NCBI RefSeq assembly: GCF_003614435.1
Contig: NZ_CP025546.1
Span: 2,604,001-2,668,000, forward strand
DNA: 64,000 nt
Reading direction: 5' to 3'
DNA from: Mycobacterium paragordonae
GTDB taxonomy: Bacteria; Actinomycetota; Actinomycetes; Mycobacteriales; Mycobacteriaceae
Position numbers and translations under genes: made by a program. Positions 1 through 6,561 of this stretch are shown in pieces. The stretch's first letter is position 1; each line of letters opens with the position of its first letter. A model generated the notes under the pieces. It ran no database searches, was not told where the DNA came from, and saw only the letters and a program-made list of their open reading frames with translations.

Positions 1-1
1 G

Positions 2-859
2 TCCGCCCTGCCCTTCCGCTACACGGTCAACGGCTACCGGGGCTGCTCTCACGCCTGCCGCTACTGCTTCGCCCGCCCCACTCACGAGTACCTGGACTTC
101 GACATCGGCACCGATTTCGACACCCAGATCGTCGTCAAGACCAACGTCGCCGACGTGCTGGAAAAAGAACTCAAGCGGCCGTCCTGGCAACGCGAAACCG
201 TCGCACTCGGCACCAACACCGACCCCTACCAGCGCGCCGAGGGCCGCTACGCGCTGATGCCCGGCATCATCACCACGCTCGCCGCGTCAGGCACACCGAT
301 GTCGATCCTCACCAAAGGCACCCTGCTGCGCCGCGACCTGCCGCTGATATCTGAAGCGGCTCAGCAGGTTCCGCTGTCGGTGGCGATCTCACTGGCGGTG
401 GCCGATCCGGAGCTGCACCGCGACGTCGAGCCGGGCACGCCGACGCCGCAGGCCCGGCTGGCGCTCATCGCCGCCATTCGCGACGCCGGCCTCGGCTGCC
501 ATGTGATGGTCGCGCCGGTGCTGCCACACCTCACCGATTCGGCCGAGCACCTCGACGAGTTGCTAGGGCAGATCGCCGCCGCCGGCGCCACCAGCGTGAC
601 CGTGTTCGGGCTGCACCTCCGCGGTGCTACCCGGGGCTGGTTCATGGCCTGGCTCGCCCGCGCGCACCCGGAGCTCACCGGCCGGTACCGCGACCTGTAT
701 CGCCGCGGCGCGTATCTGCCGCAGAGCTACCGGGACATGCTCCGCGAGCGCGCCCGACCGCTGATCGCCAAGTACCGGCTCGGCAGCGACCCCAGGCCGT
801 CGGCACCGCCGGCCGAAGTCGCGGCAAACCCGGAGCCGCTGCAGGAAGCGCTCTTCTAG
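2..859 (+). CDS. Radical SAM protein, 5' end missing (Rv2578c-like)
   Basis: The frame is open from the first base of the window, so the N-terminus lies outside. Within the first 25 visible residues a CxxxCxxC cluster (GCSHACRYC) appears. This is the [4Fe-4S] ligand motif of radical SAM enzymes, which cleave S-adenosylmethionine to start radical chemistry. Downstream text (GTNTDPYQ, then a TKG segment) fits the Rv2578c / SplB-like family of unassigned function. The C-terminal ~35 residues are Pro/Ala-rich and probably disordered. The stop overlaps by 4 bp the stop of the convergent phosphoesterase gene. The substrate cannot be read from the sequence. Family is confident; function is unknown. 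Confidence 0.85.
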   Translation, partial: SALPFRYTVNGYRGCSHACRYCFARPTHEYLDFDIGTDFDTQIVVKTNVADVLEKELKRPSWQRETVALGTNTDPYQRAEGRYALMPGIITTLAASGTPMSILTKGTLLRRDLPLISEAAQQVPLSVAISLAVADPELHRDVEPGTPTPQARLALIAAIRDAGLGCHVMVAPVLPHLTDSAEHLDELLGQIAAAGATSVTVFGLHLRGATRGWFMAWLARAHPELTGRYRDLYRRGAYLPQSYRDMLRERARPLIAKYRLGSDPRPSAPPAEVAANPEPLQEALF

Positions 860-2436
860 CCTCCGCGCGGTTTGGTCAATGTGAACTCGTCGATCGGCAC
901 CACCGCGCCGTAGGGTCCCCGCACCGCGTAGTACGTCGCCTTGATCGACGTCCGGCCGCCCGGCGTACCCGGGTCGACGTCGAAAGCCACGAAGCCATAA
1001 GGGTTGTCGCGATCGCGGAACGCCGACCACGGCGCGTCCTCCATCACATAGATCGGCGGCTTGCGCCCGACTGCGGGATCGAACGCGCCCACTCCGGTGA
1101 TCACCTGGCAGCGCAGGTCGGGAAAGAACAAGCCGTTGGTCGGGTGCGACGTGCCGCCCCCGCCGATGACCAGGTGCACCGTGCCCTTGGTCACGTCGAG
1201 CACGTCACCCCGGGTGTCGACCGGGATCGGCGTCCGGGTGTCCGTCCCCATGGTGCCGCGCAACGGATGCGACCGCTCGTAGTGGTGTTCGTGCCCGCAC
1301 ACCACCAGATCGACCTGGTACTGGTCGAACAGCGGCAGCCACTCCTGACGGATCCCTAGGTCTGCCCCGTTGGCCTTCGCAGTCGATATGGCGGTCTGGT
1401 GCATGCACACCACCACCCAGTCGATACCGCGGTCACGCCGGGCCGCCTCCAATTCGGCAGTGAGCCAACGCTTCTGCTCGCCACCCGAATAAGCGTGGAT
1501 GTACGAGTTACCGCCGTCTTGATAGGCCACGTCGTCGTTGTTGAGGCTGATCACCCGCACCGCCCCGGCGGTGAACGAGTACCACAGGCCGCGCAATTCC
1601 GAACTGGCTCCCGAGTCCGGCACCGAGAAGTACGTCTGGTAGGCACCGTAACCGACTGGGCCGTTGCCCAATTCGTTCTCGTGGTTGCCGGCGGCCGGCA
1701 TCCACGGCCGGTGACGGGCCGAACGGCTGTTGTTGACAAACCAATCCGACCAGGTGCGGATCCGGTCCTGCGCCAGGTTGGCGTAGCACAGGTCGCCGTT
1801 GACCAGATTGAACAGCGGCGCCATTCGCTCGATCGCCGCCGTCGTGTCGCCGGCCGCCGGCGATCCGAGGTGGTCGTTGACATACCGGCCGTCGGTCAGG
1901 GTGCTCAGCGTCGGTGTCGACTGGTCGCCGAAGCTGGTGAAGCGGAAGGGCTTTCGTCCGGTCGGTGCGGTGCGCAAGGTCCCCAGCTCGGGTTGCGCAC
2001 CGTCGTGTACCGCGGCATAGATGTAATCGGTGTCCGGCTGAAGGCCGGTCAGCCGCGCGTGATTGACGCGAACCTCTGTGTTGGACTTGGCATCTCGGTA
2101 GGTCCGGGTCTCGGCCGCCACCGTGCTGCCGAATCCGGACGTCGGCGCGCCCAGCATGACCCGCGGATTGCGCACCGCGTCGGTGGTGTGCCAGGACACC
2201 ACCGCCTCGGTGCCGGCATCCCGACCGAACTGCAGATGTAACCCTTCGACCGGCGGCGCGCCGCCGCGATCCGGCTGCGACCAGACGCCCGCGCGATTAG
2301 ACCGCAGTAGTGCGGCGCCGCCGACCCCGGCGCCCGCGCCGAGAACACCGGCCACCGCAGCGGTCGTGATCAGGGTGCGGCGGCTGAATGCCGCCGGTTC
2401 GCCCTGTTCCGGATCGTCGCTCATGGGGTGCTTCAT
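856..2436 (-). CDS. Tat-exported purple acid phosphatase-like metallophosphoesterase (Rv2577-like)
   Basis: About 526 aa. The N-terminus carries a twin-arginine signal (SRRTLITTAAVAGVLG) followed by a hydrophobic stretch, so export by the Tat pathway is expected. A fibronectin-like purple acid phosphatase N-domain (AVVSWHTTD) precedes a calcineurin-type core with metal-binding motifs in order: FGDQ, NGDLCY, GNHE, a VCMHQT histidine and GHEHHYE. These indicate a dinuclear-metal phosphomonoesterase outside the cytoplasm. Two in-frame ATGs (2436 and 2424) are possible; the longer open frame to 2562 adds an Arg-rich segment that would spoil the signal, so it is not used. Convergent with the radical SAM gene. 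Confidence 0.88.
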   Translation of the reverse strand: MKHPMSDDPEQGEPAAFSRRTLITTAAVAGVLGAGAGVGGAALLRSNRAGVWSQPDRGGAPPVEGLHLQFGRDAGTEAVVSWHTTDAVRNPRVMLGAPTSGFGSTVAAETRTYRDAKSNTEVRVNHARLTGLQPDTDYIYAAVHDGAQPELGTLRTAPTGRKPFRFTSFGDQSTPTLSTLTDGRYVNDHLGSPAAGDTTAAIERMAPLFNLVNGDLCYANLAQDRIRTWSDWFVNNSRSARHRPWMPAAGNHENELGNGPVGYGAYQTYFSVPDSGASSELRGLWYSFTAGAVRVISLNNDDVAYQDGGNSYIHAYSGGEQKRWLTAELEAARRDRGIDWVVVCMHQTAISTAKANGADLGIRQEWLPLFDQYQVDLVVCGHEHHYERSHPLRGTMGTDTRTPIPVDTRGDVLDVTKGTVHLVIGGGGTSHPTNGLFFPDLRCQVITGVGAFDPAVGRKPPIYVMEDAPWSAFRDRDNPYGFVAFDVDPGTPGGRTSIKATYYAVRGPYGAVVPIDEFTLTKPRGG

Positions 2437-2482
2437 ACCCGACGCGGGTGAACGTCGCCAGAACTGGGCCCGCGCCCGGCGC

Positions 2483-3328
2483 CTAGTGGCGATGCGGTTC
2501 CAGCAACGCCGCCTGCCCGGTGGACGGCGGGTGCGCCGCCAGCCACTCACGGGTCGCGGCATGCGAGCGCTCGATCAAGGTCGCCGCGTGCGAGAAATCG
2601 GATCCGGAGATGCTGACCGGGCACAACGGACGAATGACATGCAGCTCACACGCGGTTTCATAGCGAGAGATGTCGTCCGCGAGGCGGTGATTCAGGGCGA
2701 TGGTCATGGCGTGCAGCGCCATGTTGACCGCCGACGTCGGCGTCGCGGGCAGGTCGCAGGAGTAGCCCGTGGGCAACACCCACACCCGATCGGCGCCGAG
2801 GGCAACGGCGTGTGAGACCGGTGTGTTGTTCACGACACCACCGTCCATCAGATCGCGTCCGTTGATCTTCACCGGCGGAAAGATTCCCGGAATGGCGGCG
2901 CTGGCGGCGATCGCGTCCACCGCGTCGCCCGACGACAGCAACACATCGGTGCCCGAGACCACGTCCGTCGCCACCACGTGCAGGGGAATCGGCGCATCCT
3001 CGAGCCGGGTGAACTGCAGCTTCTCGATGAGAATGCGGCGCAGACCGGAATTGGGGACCAGGTGCGTCCGGCGCCCGAACATACCCAGCACACCCGACAG
3101 CGGGTGAGCGGGAAACACCTGCTGTCGCGTCAACGACACCCACAGATCGGCGAGCCCGCGGATACCGGCGGCATCGGCCCGGGAAGCGAGCCAGCCGCCG
3201 TTGACCGCGCCCACGGACGTGCCGATGATCAGGTCCGGGGTGATGCCTTCGTCGGCCAGGGCGCGCAGCATCCCCACGTGGATTGCTCCCAAACTGGCAC
3301 CACCGGACAACACGAAGGCTGTGGGCAC
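2483..3328 (-). CDS. Patatin-like phospholipase
   Basis: About 281 aa from a GTG at 3328, chosen because the conserved fold begins at once (TAFVLSGGASLGAIH). The patatin signature is complete: oxyanion-hole loop GGASLGAIH, nucleophile elbow GTSVGA and catalytic Asp in MDGGVVNN. These define a Ser-Asp dyad acyl hydrolase acting on phospholipids or other acyl esters. No signal peptide or membrane segment is visible, so it is probably cytosolic or peripheral. It lies between homologues of Rv2577 and Rv2576c, which I recall as neighbours in M. tuberculosis, so it looks inserted or differentially retained. Lipid substrate is unknown. Confidence 0.87.
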   Translation of the reverse strand: MPTAFVLSGGASLGAIHVGMLRALADEGITPDLIIGTSVGAVNGGWLASRADAAGIRGLADLWVSLTRQQVFPAHPLSGVLGMFGRRTHLVPNSGLRRILIEKLQFTRLEDAPIPLHVVATDVVSGTDVLLSSGDAVDAIAASAAIPGIFPPVKINGRDLMDGGVVNNTPVSHAVALGADRVWVLPTGYSCDLPATPTSAVNMALHAMTIALNHRLADDISRYETACELHVIRPLCPVSISGSDFSHAATLIERSHAATREWLAAHPPSTGQAALLEPHRH

Positions 3329-3390
3329 AGCTAGATGGTAGAGACGTTTGCCCGATTTGGGCAGGTAACGAATCCGGTAGCGTCTCCGAT

Positions 3391-3828
3391 ATGACGAACG
3401 TGCACAAATTGGCAAGCGCGGTCGCCGCGGGACTCCTGGGCGCGGCCTTCGTGGCCGTCGGCCCGACCGCGCACGCGGACCCGGCCGGCCACCAGGTGAC
3501 CTACACGATCACCACCACCGGCAACCTCACCGGCAACGTCCGGTACATGAACGCCGATCCGCCCAGCCAGGGGGCGTTCGACGCGAACTCCTCGCAGTTT
3601 CTGACCACCGTGGCGGCTAGCTTCAGCGCCGATCAGCCGCTGGTGTACACCGCCACTCTCGCGAACCCGAGCCAATGGGCCTTCGTCAGCGCCAGCGGCG
3701 GTTGCCACTGGCCGGACTGCGGCTCGGGAAGTACGCCGGAGCTGCGCTGCGAGATTGCCGTTGACGGCCAGGTGGTGGACACCCGAAGTGCTACCACCGG
3801 CGTGACCTGCTCGACGCGGCCCTGGTAG
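3391..3828 (+). CDS. Small secreted protein, MmpS-like (Rv2576c-like)
   Basis: 145 aa from an ATG at 3391. A classic Sec signal peptide is visible: Lys near the start, hydrophobic core AAGLLGAAFVAVG, and an AHA-DP cleavage site near residue 30. The mature part is beta-rich (VTYTITTTGNLTGNVRYMN) and ends with four cysteines (GCHWPDC, LRCEI, VTCST), suggesting disulfides outside the membrane. The order resembles the Ig-like fold of MmpS accessory proteins. It is divergent from the patatin gene and is followed by a strong hairpin at 3840. Function is unknown. Confidence 0.75.
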   Translation: MTNVHKLASAVAAGLLGAAFVAVGPTAHADPAGHQVTYTITTTGNLTGNVRYMNADPPSQGAFDANSSQFLTTVAASFSADQPLVYTATLANPSQWAFVSASGGCHWPDCGSGSTPELRCEIAVDGQVVDTRSATTGVTCSTRPW

Positions 3829-3839
3829 TAGACCGACAA

Positions 3840-3872
3840 ACGCCGGCGGGAGGAATGCGGTCCCGCCGGCGT
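3840..3872. terminator. Bidirectional hairpin between convergent genes
   Basis: A perfect 12-bp inverted repeat (ACGCCGGCGGGA with its complement at 3861-3872, 9-nt loop) sits between the stop of the secreted protein gene (3828) and the stop of peptide gene 1 (3885). Position and symmetry suggest a terminator serving both strands. There is no T-run, which is common in mycobacteria. Confidence 0.7.
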
Positions 3873-3884
3873 CGTCAGTCGTGA

Positions 3885-3965
3885 TCAGTCCGCGATCTCG
3901 CCGACGGCGAAGCTCAAGAACGAGTACGAGGCCTCTTCGTCGCAGAACAGAACATCGTGTGCCAT
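3885..3965 (-). CDS. Short peptide gene 1 (26 aa), paralogue of the 4857-4937 peptide
   Basis: A 26-codon frame with ATG at 3965 and TGA at 3885, too short for routine gene calling. An SD-like AAAGGTGG lies about 11 nt upstream. The product is acidic with a hydrophobic middle (LFCDEEASYSFLSF) and ends in EIAD. It is identical at 15 of 26 positions, without gaps, to the peptide encoded at 4857-4937, including His3, LF at 6-7, EEA at 10-12, Tyr14, SF at 18-19, Val21 and the EIAD terminus. Most differences are conservative. Same length, same strand and shared flanking of a methyltransferase gene support real coding. It has Cys8 where its paralogue has Ala. No known family recognised; a RiPP-type substrate or signalling peptide is inference. 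Confidence 0.72.
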   Translation of the reverse strand: MAHDVLFCDEEASYSFLSFAVGEIAD

Positions 3966-3985
3966 GGGCGCACACACCACCTTTC

Positions 3986-4009
3986 GCTCAATGTCATTGA
4001 GCCTCAATG
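3986..4009. promoter_or_regulatory. Operator-like triple CTCAATG repeat upstream of peptide 1
   Basis: GCTCAATG (3986-3993), one base, its exact complement CATTGAGC (3995-4002), then a third CTCAATG (4003-4009). The three alternating 7-mers form two overlapping perfect palindromes. They lie 21 nt upstream of the peptide 1 start codon, just beyond its SD. Likely a dimeric regulator site, implying that peptide 1 is controlled separately from the methyltransferase. The binding protein is unknown. Confidence 0.6.
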
Positions 4010-4097
4010 GTGCAACGCAACCCTCGGTTACTGGCAGCCTACGAACGGACCCAATCGCGGTCCTCCGAACGACGTACGGGCGCGTCCACCGGATGGG

Positions 4098-4775
4098 TCA
4101 ACTCCGTGCGGAGGCGGTGAGCCATTCGGAGGAATCCGGGTCAGCGGTGTCCAGTACCAGCCCCACCTCGTCGAGCAATGAGCGGAACTCGTCGACGCTG
4201 ACACGATGAGCTTCAAACGATTGGGTCAGGCTCTGGCCGCCGTACTCCAGGGTGAACTCGCCGAGGACGACGTCGCCGTCGTTCTGCAGAATGGTCATCG
4301 TTTGTTTCATGTCGCCGTCGGCGCGGTGATAGTTGCCGGCGGGCCGCTGGCTGAACCAGTCCGGTGGCCGCCACTGGATGATGGCTTTGCCGGTCGGTTT
4401 GAGGTGGTGGGCGACCGTGGCCAGCAGACCTCGGCGCGCGTCCACATCCGGGTAGTTGACCAGACTGCTGGCCAGCAGCACGACGTCGTATTTTGCGGGT
4501 AGCCGGAGGTCCTCGATGCGGGCCTGAACGGTCTTCGCGCCACGCACATGATTGAGCATGTCGGCGGAATCGTCCACCGCGGTTACCTGGAAGCCATTGT
4601 CGGCCAATGGATTCGCGATTCGTCCCGCGCCGGAGCCCAGATCGAGTACCGAGCCGCCGGGTTCGAGTAGGGCGGTGATGAGGTTGACTTCGTCGGTCAC
4701 CGACACGCGTCGGTAGATCTCGACCAGGCTGCCGTCGCGAGTTATCGGGCCGGCGGGTGTGTTGTCACGAGACAT
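4098..4775 (-). CDS. Class I SAM-dependent methyltransferase between the two peptide genes
   Basis: 225 aa from ATG at 4775. The Rossmann SAM-binding motif I is clear (GSVLDLGSGAGRI, about residues 38-50), followed by an acidic residue after strand 2 (VTAVDDSADML), a motif for the adenine region (ARIEDLRLP) and motif IV (YDVVLLASSLVNY). The C-terminal half holds the variable substrate-recognition part. It belongs to the broad UbiE/SmtA-type superfamily, so the target cannot be told from motifs. It is 81 nt downstream of peptide gene 2 and 132 nt upstream of peptide gene 1, all on the minus strand, which makes the peptides natural candidate substrates. That link is inference. Confidence 0.85.
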   Translation of the reverse strand: MSRDNTPAGPITRDGSLVEIYRRVSVTDEVNLITALLEPGGSVLDLGSGAGRIANPLADNGFQVTAVDDSADMLNHVRGAKTVQARIEDLRLPAKYDVVLLASSLVNYPDVDARRGLLATVAHHLKPTGKAIIQWRPPDWFSQRPAGNYHRADGDMKQTMTILQNDGDVVLGEFTLEYGGQSLTQSFEAHRVSVDEFRSLLDEVGLVLDTADPDSSEWLTASARS

Positions 4776-4813
4776 AGGGGTTCCGAATCTAAGGGGTCGG
4801 ATGTGCGCACACG

Positions 4814-4844
4814 GGCCAGTGGGGACGATCAGCTCCCACCGGCC
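4814..4844 (-). promoter_or_regulatory. Hairpin between peptide 2 and the methyltransferase
   Basis: Arms 4814-4823 and 4835-4844 pair over 10 bp with one mismatch and an 11-nt loop. In the transcript this would sit in the gap between the peptide 2 stop and the methyltransferase start. It may be a partial terminator or processing stop giving more peptide than enzyme message, as often seen after small precursor genes. Inference from position. Confidence 0.45.
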
Positions 4845-4856
4845 TGCGGGCCGTTC

Positions 4857-4937
4857 TCAGTCGGCGATCTCGTCGACGACGAACGAGATCAATCCGTAGG
4901 TCGCCTCCTCGGCCGCGAACAGGGTTTCGTGGGACAC
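4857..4937 (-). CDS. Short peptide gene 2 (26 aa), first gene of the peptide-methyltransferase unit
   Basis: A 26-codon frame starting at GTG (4937) and ending TGA (4857). A strong SD, AGAGGAGA, lies 7 nt before the GTG, which fixes the start. The acidic product has a hydrophobic second half (YGLISFVVDEIAD). It matches peptide 1 at 15 of 26 positions with equal length and the same EIAD terminus. It is preceded by a good sigma-A-like promoter and an abutting perfect inverted repeat, and followed by a hairpin and the methyltransferase gene. There is no signal peptide and no Cys. Family not recognised. Strong coding evidence comes from the paralogue, SD and promoter together. Confidence 0.78.
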   Translation of the reverse strand: MSHETLFAAEEATYGLISFVVDEIAD

Positions 4938-4970
4938 GATCGTTCTCCTCTGAATATCGATGACTGACCT

Positions 4971-5000
4971 TTATCATTACACAGTGACGGAATATGTCAA
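4971..5000 (-). promoter_or_regulatory. Sigma-A-like promoter for peptide 2 and methyltransferase
   Basis: On the minus strand TTGACA (4995-5000) is followed after 18 bp by TGATAA (4971-4976), a near-consensus -35/-10 pair in a locally AT-rich stretch. It lies 33 nt before the peptide 2 GTG. No expression data. Confidence 0.55.
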
Positions 5001-5027
5001 TGTGTAACGCTATTCTCGTTACACATT
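4999..5027. promoter_or_regulatory. Perfect 11-bp inverted repeat operator abutting the -35 box
   Basis: AATGTGTAACG (4999-5009) and its exact complement (5017-5027) are separated by 7 bp. The repeat overlaps the last two bases of the TTGACA box, so a bound dimer would block RNA polymerase. Additional half-site-like words TTACACA (4977-4983) and TGTGTAT (5035-5041) flank it. The XRE-cupin regulator gene next door is the obvious candidate binder, but that is inference. Confidence 0.7.
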
Positions 5028-5059
5028 AGCTAAATGTGTATCCCACGATGGGCTCGACC

Positions 5060-5083
5060 TGTGTCCCCCGGTTGGGGGACACA
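5060..5083 (-). terminator. Hairpin after the XRE-cupin regulator gene
   Basis: TGTGTCCCCC (5060-5069) and its exact complement (5074-5083) with a 4-nt loop form a strong stem just after the end of the regulator gene (5145) and before the peptide operon promoter. It probably insulates the two units. A second, protein-binding role cannot be excluded. Confidence 0.55.
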
Positions 5084-5144
5084 GAACCTACGGGCCCGTG
5101 GCGATCGCTAGCTCGGCGCAGCCGCGCGCTGCTTGTCGCCACCA

Positions 5145-5654
5145 TCAAGCCGGGCTGGTGATGACGACCACCTCGGCGGGTTCGCCGTCGACAGCCCTGA
5201 GCCGGTGGCCGACGGAGGCGTCGAAGTAGGCGCTGTCGCCGGGGCCCAGTGGAATAACGCGGTCGCCGTAGGTAAGTTCGACCGCCCCGCTGTACACAAA
5301 GACGAATTCCTGTCCGATGTGCTCGGGATGCGGATCGTCGGAGGCGCGTCCGGTCGGTCGCACCACGAAGGGTGACATGGATTTGCCCAGCAGATGGGTG
5401 GCCAGGGCGCGGTAGCGCCCGGCGGACGGATCGGCGCGGTCGACGGTGATCTGCTCGTCGGCGGCATCATCGGAGAACAGCCGTCCGACGTCGACGTCGA
5501 GGGCCCGCGCGACTTTGAGTGCCACCGCGATCGACGGTGTGCTGTGGCCGCGTTCGATCTTGGACAGGTAGCTCTTGGTCAGGCCGGTGCGGTCGGCGAG
5601 TTGCTCGAGGGTGAGGCGGCGTTGCCGGCGCACCGTCCGCAGCAAGGCGGTCAT
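5145..5654 (-). CDS. XRE-family regulator with C-terminal cupin domain
   Basis: 169 aa from ATG at 5654 with SD GAGAGG. The N-terminal helix-turn-helix is typical XRE/Cro (LTLEQLADRTGLTKSYLSKI, about residues 15-35). The C-terminal ~75 residues are a double-stranded beta-helix cupin (EFVFVYSGAVEL, then LGPGDSAYFDASVGHRL). Such regulators (PuuR/SutR-like) sense a small molecule in the cupin and usually control adjacent catabolic genes. It is divergent from the aldolase-lyase operon, with a TGACACAA inverted repeat between them. It also lies upstream of the peptide operon, whose operator has related TGTGTAA cores. Regulation of one or both units is inferred. Confidence 0.85.
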   Translation of the reverse strand: MTALLRTVRRQRRLTLEQLADRTGLTKSYLSKIERGHSTPSIAVALKVARALDVDVGRLFSDDAADEQITVDRADPSAGRYRALATHLLGKSMSPFVVRPTGRASDDPHPEHIGQEFVFVYSGAVELTYGDRVIPLGPGDSAYFDASVGHRLRAVDGEPAEVVVITSPA

Positions 5655-5670
5655 GGAACCAAACCTCTCA

Positions 5671-5707
5671 TGACACAAAAGTTTCCTATAGTGCTAATAT
5701 TGTGTCA
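5671..5707. promoter_or_regulatory. Inverted repeat in the divergent regulator/aldolase promoter region
   Basis: TGACACAA (5671-5678) and its exact complement TTGTGTCA (5700-5707) are spaced by 21 bp. A TAATAT (5695-5700) that could serve as a -10 for the aldolase operon touches the right arm. A plausible autoregulatory XRE-cupin site. Confidence 0.5.
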
Positions 5708-5733
5708 CACATTCCCGATCGAGGGAGTCGTTG

Positions 5734-6549
5734 ATGGCAACCACGTTCACCCATTCGAAGGCCGAACTGATGCGGCGCGCCCAGGAACGCCTGGACGCCG
5801 AAAGCGCCGAAAGTGCCGAGAGTGCGGGTGCGCGGCTGACCACTCGCCAGAAGATCGCGCTCACCTGCCGCGCTCTGTTCGACGCCGGCCATGACTCCGG
5901 CCTGGCCGGTCAGATCACCGCACGGGCCGAACAGCCCGGCACCTACTACACCCAGCGGCTGGGGCTGGGATTCGACGAGATCACCGAGGACAACCTGCTG
6001 CTGGTCGACGAGGATCTCAATGTCCTGGAAGGTTCCGGAATGGCCAACCCGGCCAACCGTTTTCACAGCTGGATCTATCGCGCGCGACCCGACGTCCACT
6101 GCATCGTGCATACGCATCCCTTCCATGTGGCAGCCCTGTCGATGCTGGAGGTTCCGCTGATCGTCTCGCACATGGACACCACCCCGCTCTATGACGATTG
6201 CGCCTTCCTGGCTGAGTGGCCCGGCGTGCCGGTCGGTAACGAGGAGGGCGAGATCATCACCGCCGCACTGGGCGACAAGAAAGCCGCGCTGCTGGCACAT
6301 CACGGGCAGGTGGTGGCCGGCGCCAGTGTCGAGGAGGCGTGTTCGCTGGCGGTACTGATCGAGCGCGCCGCCAAGCTCCAACTCGCCGCCATGGCCGCGG
6401 GCACCGTCAAAGCACTGCCAGAGGAACTGGCCCGGGAAGCCCATGACTGGACGCTGACGCCGGCGCGCAGCCGGGCCAACTTCGCCTACTATGCCCGCCG
6501 CGCGCTGGTGCGGCACCCCGACGTCCTGAATCCTCCGTCCGCCAACTGA
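5734..6549 (+). CDS. Class II aldolase/adducin family protein
   Basis: 271 aa from ATG at 5734 with SD GAGGGAG. The class II aldolase fold is supported by the zinc-binding histidines in CIVHTHPFH (about residues 128-136) and LLAHHGQVVAG (about 188-198). These enzymes cleave or epimerise sugar phosphates or decarboxylate related acids with a divalent metal. A short AES-AES-AES repeat near residues 20-30 is from a 9-bp tandem repeat and is probably disordered. It is followed 12 bp later by a DapA-type lyase gene, so the two probably act in one catabolic route for a sugar acid or hydroxy acid. Exact substrate is unknown. Confidence 0.85.
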   Translation: MATTFTHSKAELMRRAQERLDAESAESAESAGARLTTRQKIALTCRALFDAGHDSGLAGQITARAEQPGTYYTQRLGLGFDEITEDNLLLVDEDLNVLEGSGMANPANRFHSWIYRARPDVHCIVHTHPFHVAALSMLEVPLIVSHMDTTPLYDDCAFLAEWPGVPVGNEEGEIITAALGDKKAALLAHHGQVVAGASVEEACSLAVLIERAAKLQLAAMAAGTVKALPEELAREAHDWTLTPARSRANFAYYARRALVRHPDVLNPPSAN

Positions 6550-6561
6550 ATTCGAGGAACC

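Noticed and set aside
1399..2241. 280-codon plus-strand frame inside the phosphoesterase gene
   Set aside because: Composition is antisense-like and the minus-strand gene carries all PAP motifs.
5770..5835. 9-bp tandem repeat (AES-AES-AES) near the aldolase start
   Set aside because: Only three short copies inside a gene; common low-complexity slippage and not evidence of a mobile element.
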